Shown one piece after another: positions 40,857-48,510 of a stretch of DNA of 64,000 nucleotides. The position numbers were made by a program, and so were the translations under genes. This stretch comes from Hymenobacter mellowenesis (GTDB lineage: Bacteria > Bacteroidota > Bacteroidia > Cytophagales > Hymenobacteraceae): assembly GCF_030581005.1 (NCBI RefSeq), contig NZ_JAUQSX010000013.1, positions 62,001-126,000 on the forward strand, read 5' to 3'. Positions within the stretch are counted from its first letter, which is position 1; each line of letters starts with the position of its first letter. The notes beneath the pieces are model-generated. The model had not been told where the DNA came from and did no database searches. It saw nothing but the letters and a program-made list of their open reading frames with translations.

Positions 40857-41597
40857 ATGCGAACCCTTGTATTAGATATCGGCAACACGGCCGTGAAGGC
40901 CGGCTGCTTCGATGGCCTGGCCTTGCGTGAGATGGCCGTTGGCCTTACGCCGGCCGCCGTGCGGGAGCTGGTGCAGCGCTGGCAGCCGCAGCACGTCATC
41001 GTGGCTTCGGTGGCGGAGGCAGCGGTGCTGGCCGTGGAAGAGCTGCAGGACCTGGTGCCGGGCCGCGTGCTGGGTTTTAGTCCGGGCACCACGCCGGTGC
41101 CGTTGCGCAATGCCTACGCCACGCCCCACACGCTGGGCGCCGACCGGCTGGCCGCCGCTGTGGGCGCCGCCGCCCTCCGGCCGGGGCAGCCCACGCTCAT
41201 CATCGATGCCGGCACGGCGCTGAAGTTCGACCTTGTGACGGCCGACGGCACCTATCACGGCGGCAGCATCGGGCCCGGGCTGCAGATGCGGCTGCGGGCG
41301 TTGCACACCTTCACGGGGCGGCTGCCGCTGCTGGATTTGCCCGCGCCCGATGCAACGATTCCGCTGGTGGGCGACTCCACTACCGGGAGTCTGCTGAGCG
41401 GGGTAGTGAACGGGGCCGTGGCCGAAATCACGGGCCTGCTGGCCCAATACCAGGCGCAGCACCCCGGCCTGGGCGTACTGCTGACCGGGGGCGATGCTGC
41501 TTTTCTGGCGGCCCGGCTCCCGGCTCGTATCTTTGTTGTGCCTGAGCTGGTGCTGCTCGGCCTAAATCGGATTTTAGCTTATCATGTTGAAGAATAA
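40857..41597 (+). CDS. coaX: Type III pantothenate kinase
   Basis: 246 residues. Signatures: 'LVLDIGNTAVKAG' (4-16, phosphate-binding), 'GADRLAAAVGAA' and 'LIIDAGTALKFDLV', and C-terminal 'VLLTGGDAAFLAARL'. It phosphorylates pantothenate at the first step of coenzyme A synthesis. ATG 40857 is chosen; the frame upstream to 40797 lies in the perfect palindrome. The end overlaps the next gene by 14 bases, the start of the coaX-OMP-lptC-small protein-PpiD cluster. Confidence 0.95.
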   Translation: MRTLVLDIGNTAVKAGCFDGLALREMAVGLTPAAVRELVQRWQPQHVIVASVAEAAVLAVEELQDLVPGRVLGFSPGTTPVPLRNAYATPHTLGADRLAAAVGAAALRPGQPTLIIDAGTALKFDLVTADGTYHGGSIGPGLQMRLRALHTFTGRLPLLDLPAPDATIPLVGDSTTGSLLSGVVNGAVAEITGLLAQYQAQHPGLGVLLTGGDAAFLAARLPARIFVVPELVLLGLNRILAYHVEE

Positions 41598-42921
41598 AGT
41601 GATGGGGTGCAAGGGCGCAAGCCTGGCGTTGGCAGGGATGATGGTGCTCGGAGCGGCCGGCGCGCAGGCGCAGGGGCTCGGCAATTCGCCGTACTCGCGC
41701 ATCGGCCTTGGCGATTTTAACGCCAACACCGGCGGCGTGCGCCAAATGGGCATGGGCGGCGTAGGTCTGGCTGCGCCCAACAACGTCAATGTGAACGAGT
41801 TGAACCCGGCCCTGCTGTACTACACCGGCCGCACCACATTTGAGGCGGGCTTTAATGGCCAATACAAAACGGTGAAGAATGCCACGGCGTCGAACCGCAG
41901 CGGCAATGGCAACCTGGGCTACTTGGCGCTATCGGTGCCGCTGAGCACCAAGTGGGGCGCTGCCGTGGGCTTGAAGCCGCTCAGCACGGTCGATTACGAA
42001 TCGAACATCCTGCAGGATGTGACCGGTACCTCGGCGGCCACGGTACTGAAACAGTACAAAGGCACGGGCGCCATTTCGGAGGCTTACCTGGGTCAGGGTT
42101 TCCGCATCACCAAAGCGCTGACGCTGGGCTTCACAGCCTCTTACGTGTTTGGGACGGTTGATGAAACGACCGGTACCACGGTCATCATCAACAACAGTAT
42201 GGCCGCGCTGGAGCGGTCGGTGGAGCGGCAGCACGTGCGCTATTCCGACTTCGGCTTCCGGGCCGGGGCGCACTACCGCCAGAAGCTGGGCAAGGCGCTC
42301 AACATGAACTTAGGCGGTGTGTACAGCTTTGGCTATAACCTCAACGGCCAGCAAACCAACACTCAGGAACGGGAAGATGCCACTTCGGGCGCACAGCTCA
42401 TTCCCGCTACCACCCTGAGCAACACGCGCGGCAGCAGCTACGTGCCGGCCCTGACGCAGGTAGGCGTAAGCTTCGACAACGACAAAAACTGGAGCCTCAA
42501 CTTGGACGTGGCCCAGCAGCAGTGGTCGAAGTTCCGCAGCATCAACGCGACGGGCCCGGCCCTGGCCAACACCCTGCGCTTCGGCCTGGGCGGCGAGTTT
42601 ACACCCGACCCGGGCTCGGTGGAGCATTATTTTCAGCGCGTGAGCTACCGCGGCGGCATCAACTTGGCGCAAATGCCTTACCAGCCGAGCGGCAAAACCC
42701 TCTATGACCGGTCGGTGAGCTGGGGCTTTGGCTTTCCGCTGCCCACGGCTACGGCGCTGGACGCCACCACCATCAGCCTGGCCTTCACCTACGGCATGCG
42801 CGGTAACACCGACGTGCTGAACTCGACCCTGGGCACCAGCAACGTGCAGGAAAGCTACATCCGCGGCCAGCTGGGCATCACGCTCAACAACCGTTGGTTC
42901 ATCAAGCGCCGCCTGCAATAA
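41584..42921 (+). CDS. Outer-membrane beta-barrel protein (porin/OMP-like)
   Basis: 445 residues. A signal peptide ('MGCKGASLALAGMMVLGAAGAQAQ') leads to a glycine-rich start 'SPYSRIGLGDFNANTGGVRQMGMGGVGLA', the pattern of FadL-like or OMP-P1-like Bacteroidota barrels. The rest alternates hydrophobic/polar residues with many Tyr/Phe/Trp and ends '...LNNRWFIKRRLQ', like a barrel-closing strand. It overlaps coaX by 14 bases and precedes lptC, so it likely functions at the outer membrane together with the envelope genes. Cargo unknown. Confidence 0.85.
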   Translation: MLKNKVMGCKGASLALAGMMVLGAAGAQAQGLGNSPYSRIGLGDFNANTGGVRQMGMGGVGLAAPNNVNVNELNPALLYYTGRTTFEAGFNGQYKTVKNATASNRSGNGNLGYLALSVPLSTKWGAAVGLKPLSTVDYESNILQDVTGTSAATVLKQYKGTGAISEAYLGQGFRITKALTLGFTASYVFGTVDETTGTTVIINNSMAALERSVERQHVRYSDFGFRAGAHYRQKLGKALNMNLGGVYSFGYNLNGQQTNTQEREDATSGAQLIPATTLSNTRGSSYVPALTQVGVSFDNDKNWSLNLDVAQQQWSKFRSINATGPALANTLRFGLGGEFTPDPGSVEHYFQRVSYRGGINLAQMPYQPSGKTLYDRSVSWGFGFPLPTATALDATTISLAFTYGMRGNTDVLNSTLGTSNVQESYIRGQLGITLNNRWFIKRRLQ

Positions 42922-42944
42922 TCGGTTTTCCTAACCCTATACCA

Positions 42945-43505
42945 ATGCACGTACTCGTAAAATTGGCAGGGAGCCTGGCCGTGGCGGCCACTGTAGCGTT
43001 GGCCGGCTGCGACAAGCAGAAGCTCAGCGGCCCACTAACCCCGTACACGGGCCCGCTGATGGAAACCACCAACGTGCTGACCCTCATCAGCGACTCGGCC
43101 AAGCTCAAATTTCAACTCACGGCCCCGCTCGAGCAGCAGTTCGAAAACGGCGACGTCATTTACCCCAAAGGCATGGTGGTGACGTTCTACTCGGCCGATG
43201 GCAAGAAAACAGTCATCAATACCCTCACGGCCAATTACGGCAAGGTGGACAAGGGCAAGAACCTCTACATCATGCGCGGCAAGGTGCAGGTGGTGAACTT
43301 GCCCAAAGAGCAGCGCATGGACACCGAGGAGCTGTTCTACGACAAAACCAAACAGGTGATTTACACCGATTCGGCCATGGCCGTGCGCATGGAAACGCCC
43401 ACCGAAATCCTGTCCGGCAACGGCCTGTGGGCCAAGCAGGACCTGAACCCTTACCGCATCTACCACCCCACCGGCATCATCGATAAGGTGGGCACGGGCT
43501 TGTAG
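42945..43505 (+). CDS. lptC: LPS export ABC transporter periplasmic protein LptC
   Basis: 186 residues. An N-terminal membrane anchor/lipoprotein-like segment with 'VALAGC' (Cys22) is followed by the LptC beta-jellyroll strands: 'KLKFQLTAPLEQQFENGDVIYPKGMVV', 'TLTANYGKVDKGKNLYIMRGKVQV', 'LFYDKTKQVIYTD' and 'ILSGNGLWAKQDL'. It passes lipopolysaccharide from LptBFG to LptA across the periplasm. ATG 42945 is used instead of the earlier frame. Its gene is 23 bases after the OMP gene. Confidence 0.88.
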   Translation: MHVLVKLAGSLAVAATVALAGCDKQKLSGPLTPYTGPLMETTNVLTLISDSAKLKFQLTAPLEQQFENGDVIYPKGMVVTFYSADGKKTVINTLTANYGKVDKGKNLYIMRGKVQVVNLPKEQRMDTEELFYDKTKQVIYTDSAMAVRMETPTEILSGNGLWAKQDLNPYRIYHPTGIIDKVGTGL

Positions 43506-43529
43506 ACATCCGCCCCCGCGGCTTTCCTT

Positions 43530-43793
43530 ATGACTTTTGACAAATCTCTGCTGCGCACCGTCCTTTTCGCCGTGGGCGTGGTGGCCATGGTCATCGGCAT
43601 TTACCAGACGATTTACTACAACGACCTGGGCCGCAACTACTGGATTTTCATGGTGTCGATGACGTGCTGGATGCCGCTGCTCTACTGGCGGCAGCAGGAG
43701 CGGCTCGAAGCCAAAGTAGCCGAGCAAAAAGCCAAATTAGCCCAGCAGGCCCGTGCCAAAACACCGGCCAAATCGACCAAAAAACGTCGCTAA
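43530..43793 (+). CDS. Small membrane protein with coiled-coil tail
   Basis: 87 residues. Two hydrophobic segments (about 10-28 'VLFAVGVVAMVIGIYQTIYY' and 38-51 'WIFMVSMTCWMPLLY') are followed by a highly charged Lys/Ala/Gln tail ('RLEAKVAEQKAKLAQQARAK') ending in KKRR. It begins 24 bases after lptC and continues the same operon. No named family; such a small gene between lptC and ppiD is seen in related genomes. Confidence 0.7.
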   Translation: MTFDKSLLRTVLFAVGVVAMVIGIYQTIYYNDLGRNYWIFMVSMTCWMPLLYWRQQERLEAKVAEQKAKLAQQARAKTPAKSTKKRR

Positions 43794-43968
43794 AAACCTG
43801 CCGGACGACTAACGAACTCGTGCCCAATGCCTGAGCTACGGGAACGATTGGGAGGATTTTTGGGCCGATGGCAGCACTTAAAATTGGGTAAAACTTTGAT
43901 TGCCGGTCAAATTCTGGTTATTTTGCGCCTCTTTTGACCAACACGACTTCGATTCTTTTGACAAGTAA

Positions 43969-46092
43969 ATGGCTTTAATTAACACGATTCGGGAAAAATC
44001 TGGCTGGGCGGTAGGCACCGTGGCCGTCGGGATGCTGCTCTTCATTGTGGGCGGCGACCTGGTGGGCGGCAAAAACCGCCTCTTCAACCGCAACGATTCT
44101 GTGGTGGGCGAAGTGGCCGGCCAAAAGGTAGAACTCGCCGACTACAACAACGCGCTGGAGCAAGCCAAGCAGGCCTTCGCGGCCCAGCAGCAGCGCCAGC
44201 CCGACGAGCAAGCCCTCGGCTACTTGCGCGACCAAGCCTGGAACCAGACCATCTACAACCTGGCTTTCCAGCCCGAGTACGACAAGCTGGGTTTGAAAGT
44301 GTCGGACGACGAGCTGGTGGATATGGTGCAGGGCGACAACATCAGCCCCGGCATCAAGCAGGCCTTCACGGACCAGAAAACCGGGCAATTCGACAAGGCC
44401 CGCCTGATTGACTACCTGAAAAACCTCGACAAGCTGCCGCCCGAAAACCAGCTGGCCTGGCACAATTTCGAAGCCAACCTGCCCATTGAGCGTCTGCGCA
44501 ACAAGTACAACGCCCTGCTGAAAAACTCGGTGTACGTGACGTCGGCCGAAGCCAAGCGCTTCGATGCCAACCAGAACGCCAAGGCCACGGTGAAGTACCT
44601 ATTCGTGCCTTACGGCAGCATTTCCGACTCGGCCGTGAAAGTGACCGATGCCGAACTGCAAGCTTACCTCGACAAAAACAAGGGCAAATACAAAGTAGAA
44701 GACGGCCGCTCGGTGGAGTACATCAGCATTCCGGTGGTGGCTTCGAAGGAGGACAGCGCCGCAGTGAAAACTTCGATGGCCGAGCTGACCACGCAGTTCG
44801 CCTCGGCCCCGGTCGATTCGCTGTTCGTGTCGGCCAACTCGGAGCAGCCTTACAACAAGGCCTTCCGCAGCCCCGCCGACCTGCCCGAGCAGCTTCGCAA
44901 GCAGCTGCCCCTGACGCAGGGCCAAATTTATGGCCCTTACGCCGAGAACGGCACGTACTCGCTATATAAGGTGAGCGGTACCGGCACCGGCAAGCAGGCC
45001 GCCGCCCGCGCCAGCCACATCCTCATCAAGGCCGACGGCACTACGCCCGAAGCCAAAGCCGCCGCGAAAGCCAAGGCGCAGGACATCCTGAACAAAATCA
45101 AAGGCGGTGCCGACTTCGCGGCCATGGCCCGTCAGTTCGGCACCGACGGCACCAAGGACCAGGGTGGCGACCTGGGTTGGTTCGGTCAGGGCCGCATGGT
45201 GCCCGAGTTTGAGAAAGCTATTTTCGGCGCCACCAGCACCGGCCTGCTGCCCAACGTGGTGGAAACTTCGTTCGGCTACCACGTCATCAAAATCACGGCC
45301 GTGCCCACCAAGCAAACCTATCAGGTGGCCGAGGTGAAGAAGACCATCGCACCGAGCGACGCCACCCGCGAAGCCGCTTACGCCAAGGCCCAGGAACTGA
45401 AAGGCCAGGCCACCGACCTGGCCAGCTTCCGCGCCCTGACCACCAAAGACAAAACCCTGGTGAAGCAGGAAGCCAAGAACCTCGACCGCGGTGCCCGTAG
45501 CGTGAACAACCTGCAGAACGCCCGCGAAATGGTGCGTTGGGCCTTTGGTTTCAGCCCGAACGGTGGCGAAACCAAAGTGGGTGACATCTCGGAAGTGTAT
45601 GAGATGGGCGACCAGTATGTCATTGCGGCTCTCACCGATGAGCGCGCCAAAGGCACTGCCACCATTGAAAGCCTGCGCCCCGAACTGACCGCCTTGGTGC
45701 GCAACGAGAAAAAAGCTGCGCAAATCATCAGCAAGCTGGGCACCAGCGGCACGCTGGAGGAAATGGCTGCCAAATACGGCCCCACTGCCCAAGTAGGCAC
45801 GGCGCCCAACGTGGTGCTGGGCCAGGGCAGCATTGCCAACATCGGCTTCGAACCGCTGGCCGTGGGCCGTGCCTTCGCGCTGAAGCCGGGCCAGAAGTCG
45901 GCCCCCATCCAGGGCGAGCAAGGTGTGGTGGTAGTACAGCCCGAGAGCGTGACGCCCGCCCCAGCTCCCGCCAACCTGAAGAACGTGCAGCAGCAGCTGG
46001 CGCAGCAGCGCGCCCAGCAGCAGGACAGCAAGATTTACGAGGCCATCAAGGCCCACGCCAACGTGAAAGACAACCGCACCAAGTTTTTCTAG
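43969..46092 (+). CDS. PpiD/SurA-type peptidylprolyl isomerase
   Basis: 707 residues. An N-terminal inner-membrane anchor (about 12-30; 'AVGTVAVGMLLFIVGGDLVGG') is followed by a SurA_N-like helical domain. A parvulin rotamase domain (about 345-445) shows 'AARASHILIKAD', 'DQGGDLGWFGQGRMVPEFE' and 'VETSFGYHVIKIT'. A long C-terminal region has a Gln-rich end. It probably folds outer-membrane and periplasmic proteins as they leave the Sec translocon, like PpiD. It is the last gene of the coaX cluster and is followed by a terminator. Confidence 0.92.
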   Translation: MALINTIREKSGWAVGTVAVGMLLFIVGGDLVGGKNRLFNRNDSVVGEVAGQKVELADYNNALEQAKQAFAAQQQRQPDEQALGYLRDQAWNQTIYNLAFQPEYDKLGLKVSDDELVDMVQGDNISPGIKQAFTDQKTGQFDKARLIDYLKNLDKLPPENQLAWHNFEANLPIERLRNKYNALLKNSVYVTSAEAKRFDANQNAKATVKYLFVPYGSISDSAVKVTDAELQAYLDKNKGKYKVEDGRSVEYISIPVVASKEDSAAVKTSMAELTTQFASAPVDSLFVSANSEQPYNKAFRSPADLPEQLRKQLPLTQGQIYGPYAENGTYSLYKVSGTGTGKQAAARASHILIKADGTTPEAKAAAKAKAQDILNKIKGGADFAAMARQFGTDGTKDQGGDLGWFGQGRMVPEFEKAIFGATSTGLLPNVVETSFGYHVIKITAVPTKQTYQVAEVKKTIAPSDATREAAYAKAQELKGQATDLASFRALTTKDKTLVKQEAKNLDRGARSVNNLQNAREMVRWAFGFSPNGGETKVGDISEVYEMGDQYVIAALTDERAKGTATIESLRPELTALVRNEKKAAQIISKLGTSGTLEEMAAKYGPTAQVGTAPNVVLGQGSIANIGFEPLAVGRAFALKPGQKSAPIQGEQGVVVVQPESVTPAPAPANLKNVQQQLAQQRAQQQDSKIYEAIKAHANVKDNRTKFF

Positions 46093-46112
46093 GTCGTCAA
46101 TCCACGAGTTTG

Positions 46113-46146
46113 AAAAGGGCCGTACCTTCGGGGACGGCCCTTTTTT
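46113..46146 (+). terminator. Terminator of the coaX-ppiD cluster
   Basis: AAAAGGGCCGT (46113-46123) pairs with ACGGCCCTTTTTT (46134-46146), ending in a T-run, 21 bases after the stop. Confidence 0.9.
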
Positions 46147-46174
46147 GTTTTTGAGGTCTTGTAATCTGCCGGAG

Positions 46175-46268
46175 CCGTGTGGCGCGAGTACCCCGAGGCT
46201 CCGCTTCGGCTTGTTGAACGAGGCAAACGCGCGTCGAAGCGGAGCCTCGGGGTACTCGCGCCACACGG
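46175..46268. repeat. Perfect 34-base inverted repeat, family E
   Basis: Arms 46175-46208 and 46235-46268 are exact complements (CCGTGTGGCGCGAGTACCCC core) around a 26-base centre. It occupies the gap between the PpiD gene and the TPR gene. Confidence 0.92.
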
Positions 46269-46337
46269 CCCGAATGTATTGAACGAACCCACCGCAGGCC
46301 AATGTTTACCTGGATGCCAATTACTCAGCTCTTCCTT

Positions 46338-48164
46338 ATGCGTCCGTATTCTTTTCTGATTGCTGCGTCTTTGCTTACGGCCGCCCCGGCGCTGGGCCAG
46401 CAGCCCGCCAAAGGCTGGGCACCCATGAGCAGTACGGCGCTGGCCCAGGACTACGCCCGCCGCGGCGAGCACGAGAAGGTGGTGTTTCTGTTCGAGAAGC
46501 TCTCGACGGAAGAGCAAGCCAGCCTGGCCGTGTTCCCAATTTACTTGAGCGCGCTGCAAGCTCTGAAGCGCTACAAGGAGGCCGAGAAAATAGCTAAGAA
46601 AGCGGTGAAGCTGCACCCGGAGGATGCCTCCATGGGCATCGCCCTGGGGGGAGTGTATGCCGCGGCCGGCGATAAAGCAGCGGCCGATAAGCAGTGGCAG
46701 AAGGTGCTGGCCCAGCTCACTACCGCCCAAGTGGTGCCGGTGGCCACCGAGTTTGGCCGCCGCGAGTTGCCCGAATGGACCGAGCGCACCTACCTGCGCG
46801 GCCGTACCCTGGCCAAAAACGACACCGAGTACGCCCCGCAGCTCATCCAGCTCTATACCCAAACCCAGAACCAACCCCAGGTGCTGGCCGAAACCCTCCA
46901 CCTCGTAGCCCAGGACGAGAAGCAGCTGCCCTTTGTGCGCAACATGCTGCAAAACGCCCTGCGCGAGGAAAAAGACTTCGACGCACTGGAAAAGATGCTG
47001 CTCACTGCCACCCAGGAGCACCCCGACCAGACGGCCTACAGCGAACTGCTGCTGTGGCTGCAGGTGCAGCGCAAGGACTTCAGCGGGGCCTTGGTGCAGG
47101 CGCGGGCGCTGGACCGCCGCAGCCAGAGCGGCGGCGTGCGGGTGCTGGAGTTGGCCGCCATCGCCCAGCAAAATAAAGATTACGAAAGCGCCATCGACGG
47201 CTTTGCCTACGTGGCCAGAGAATACCGCAGCGGCCCTTATGGCAACCTGGCCCGCCAGCGCCTCCTGCAGGCCCGCGAGGCCCAGGTGAATACCACCTAT
47301 CCGGTGGACTTAACCAAAGTGCGAGCCTTGGTTGCCGACTATGAGCAGCTGCTGACCGAGCTGGGCCGCACGCCCGACACGGCGCCCGTGCTGCGCAACC
47401 TGGCCAACCTTTACGCCTTTCAGCTCGGCGACCGGCCCAAGGCGATGACCTTACTGCAGGAGGTCATCGACATGCCCCGGGCCAGTGAGGAGGTGATTGA
47501 CGAAGCCAAAATCACGCAGGGCGACCTGTATTTGCTGAAAGGCGAACCCTGGGAGGCCACGCTGCTGTATTCGCAGGTGGAGAAGTCGCACAAAGACTCG
47601 CCGCTAGGCTATGAGGCCAAGTTGCGCAACGCCCGCCTGAGCTACTACGCCGGTGACTTCAAGCTGGCCCAAAGCCACCTCGACATCCTGAAAGAGGCCA
47701 CTACCCGCGAAATCGCCAACGACGCCATGCAACTCTCGCTGCTGATTCAGGACAACACCGTGGAGGACACGCTCGGCCTGGGCCTGAGGGCCTACGCGGC
47801 TGTGGAGCAGCTGGTGTTTCAGAACAAGATAAAGGAGGGCATTGCGGGCCTCGATGCGTTGCTGGAGAAGTTTCCCGGCCACTCCCTGTCCGACGACACC
47901 TACTACCTCAAGGCCCAACTGCAGCGCCGCACCGGCGACTTCCCCGGCGCCATCGCCACGCTGGAGCGCATCACCAATAACCCCAAATACGACGTGCTGA
48001 GCGACGACGCGTTGTTCCTGCTGGCCCGCATTCAGGAGGAAGACGTGAAAGACAAGGTGAAGGCACAGGAACTCTACAACCAGGTGATTACCAAATACCC
48101 TGGCAGCATCTACGTGGCCGAGGCCCGTAAGCGCTTCCGCCGCCTGCGCGGCGATGGGGTGTAG
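46338..48164 (+). CDS. Secreted tetratricopeptide-repeat protein
   Basis: 608 residues from ATG 46338. A signal peptide (MRPYSFLIAASLLTAAPALGQQ) is followed by repeated TPR-like helical pairs over most of the length, e.g. 'AYALM'-type units 'YLSALQALKRYKEAEKIAKKAVKLHP' split across repeats, 'TYYLKAQLQRRTGDFPGAIAT' and 'LYNQVITKYPGSIYVAEARKR'. Predicted periplasmic or outer-membrane associated. The last repeats resemble the BamD/YbgF type that gather envelope complexes. No lipobox was found. Function unspecific from sequence. Confidence 0.85.
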   Translation: MRPYSFLIAASLLTAAPALGQQPAKGWAPMSSTALAQDYARRGEHEKVVFLFEKLSTEEQASLAVFPIYLSALQALKRYKEAEKIAKKAVKLHPEDASMGIALGGVYAAAGDKAAADKQWQKVLAQLTTAQVVPVATEFGRRELPEWTERTYLRGRTLAKNDTEYAPQLIQLYTQTQNQPQVLAETLHLVAQDEKQLPFVRNMLQNALREEKDFDALEKMLLTATQEHPDQTAYSELLLWLQVQRKDFSGALVQARALDRRSQSGGVRVLELAAIAQQNKDYESAIDGFAYVAREYRSGPYGNLARQRLLQAREAQVNTTYPVDLTKVRALVADYEQLLTELGRTPDTAPVLRNLANLYAFQLGDRPKAMTLLQEVIDMPRASEEVIDEAKITQGDLYLLKGEPWEATLLYSQVEKSHKDSPLGYEAKLRNARLSYYAGDFKLAQSHLDILKEATTREIANDAMQLSLLIQDNTVEDTLGLGLRAYAAVEQLVFQNKIKEGIAGLDALLEKFPGHSLSDDTYYLKAQLQRRTGDFPGAIATLERITNNPKYDVLSDDALFLLARIQEEDVKDKVKAQELYNQVITKYPGSIYVAEARKRFRRLRGDGV

Positions 48165-48177
48165 AAGTAGGGGGAAA

Positions 48178-48287
48178 AGAACGTCATGTCGAGCTTGCCG
48201 AGACATCTCGCGTGCCACCACTAATTCATTTCCCTACTACTGGATTACTGCCACACGCGAGATGTCTCGGCAAGCTCGACATGACGT
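48178..48287. repeat. Inverted repeat, family B, copy 4
   Basis: Arms 48178-48214 and 48253-48287 are complementary. The terminus AGAACGTCATG is shared with the other copies; the inner part is TCGAGCTTGCCGAGACATCT. Confidence 0.85.
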
Positions 48288-48298
48288 CCAGTTGTAGC

Positions 48299-48412
48299 CT
48301 ACCCAAAAAACACGAACATCAGCGCTAGCACCAAGATGAACGTGCCGTACATCAGCACATCCGTCCCGATGTATTGGCGGTATTTCCGGTAAAAGTCTTG
48401 CAGCTTGCGCAT
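48299..48412 (-). CDS. 37-residue single-pass membrane protein
   Basis: ATG 48412 to stop 48299 encodes 37 residues: a basic, polar head (MRKLQDFYRKYRQYIG) then one hydrophobic helix (VLMYGTFILVLALMFVFFG) running to the end. A TACCTTTG promoter element lies 29 bases upstream on the same strand, which is strong support for so short a frame. It is divergent from recJ. Too short for most gene callers. Role unknown; such peptides often sit beside larger membrane complexes. Confidence 0.6.
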   Translation of the reverse strand: MRKLQDFYRKYRQYIGTDVLMYGTFILVLALMFVFFG

Positions 48413-48441
48413 TGTGGGCGGCAGTAGGAGAGGGCCGGGGC

Positions 48442-48449
48442 CAAAGGTA
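48442..48449 (-). promoter_or_regulatory. Bacteroidota -7 element for the 37-residue protein
   Basis: The minus strand reads TACCTTTG, an exact TAnnTTTG match, 29 bases before the ATG at 48412. Confidence 0.6.
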
Positions 48450-48479
48450 AGCCGGCGGGAATGGGGCGGGGTTTGGTCG

Positions 48480-48487
48480 TACTTTTG
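48480..48487 (+). promoter_or_regulatory. Bacteroidota -7 element for recJ
   Basis: TACTTTTG, exact TAnnTTTG, 23 bases before the ATG at 48511. It is back-to-back with the opposite-strand element at 48442-48449. Confidence 0.6.
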
Positions 48488-48510
48488 ACACCATTTTGAC
48501 GAAGTATCCG

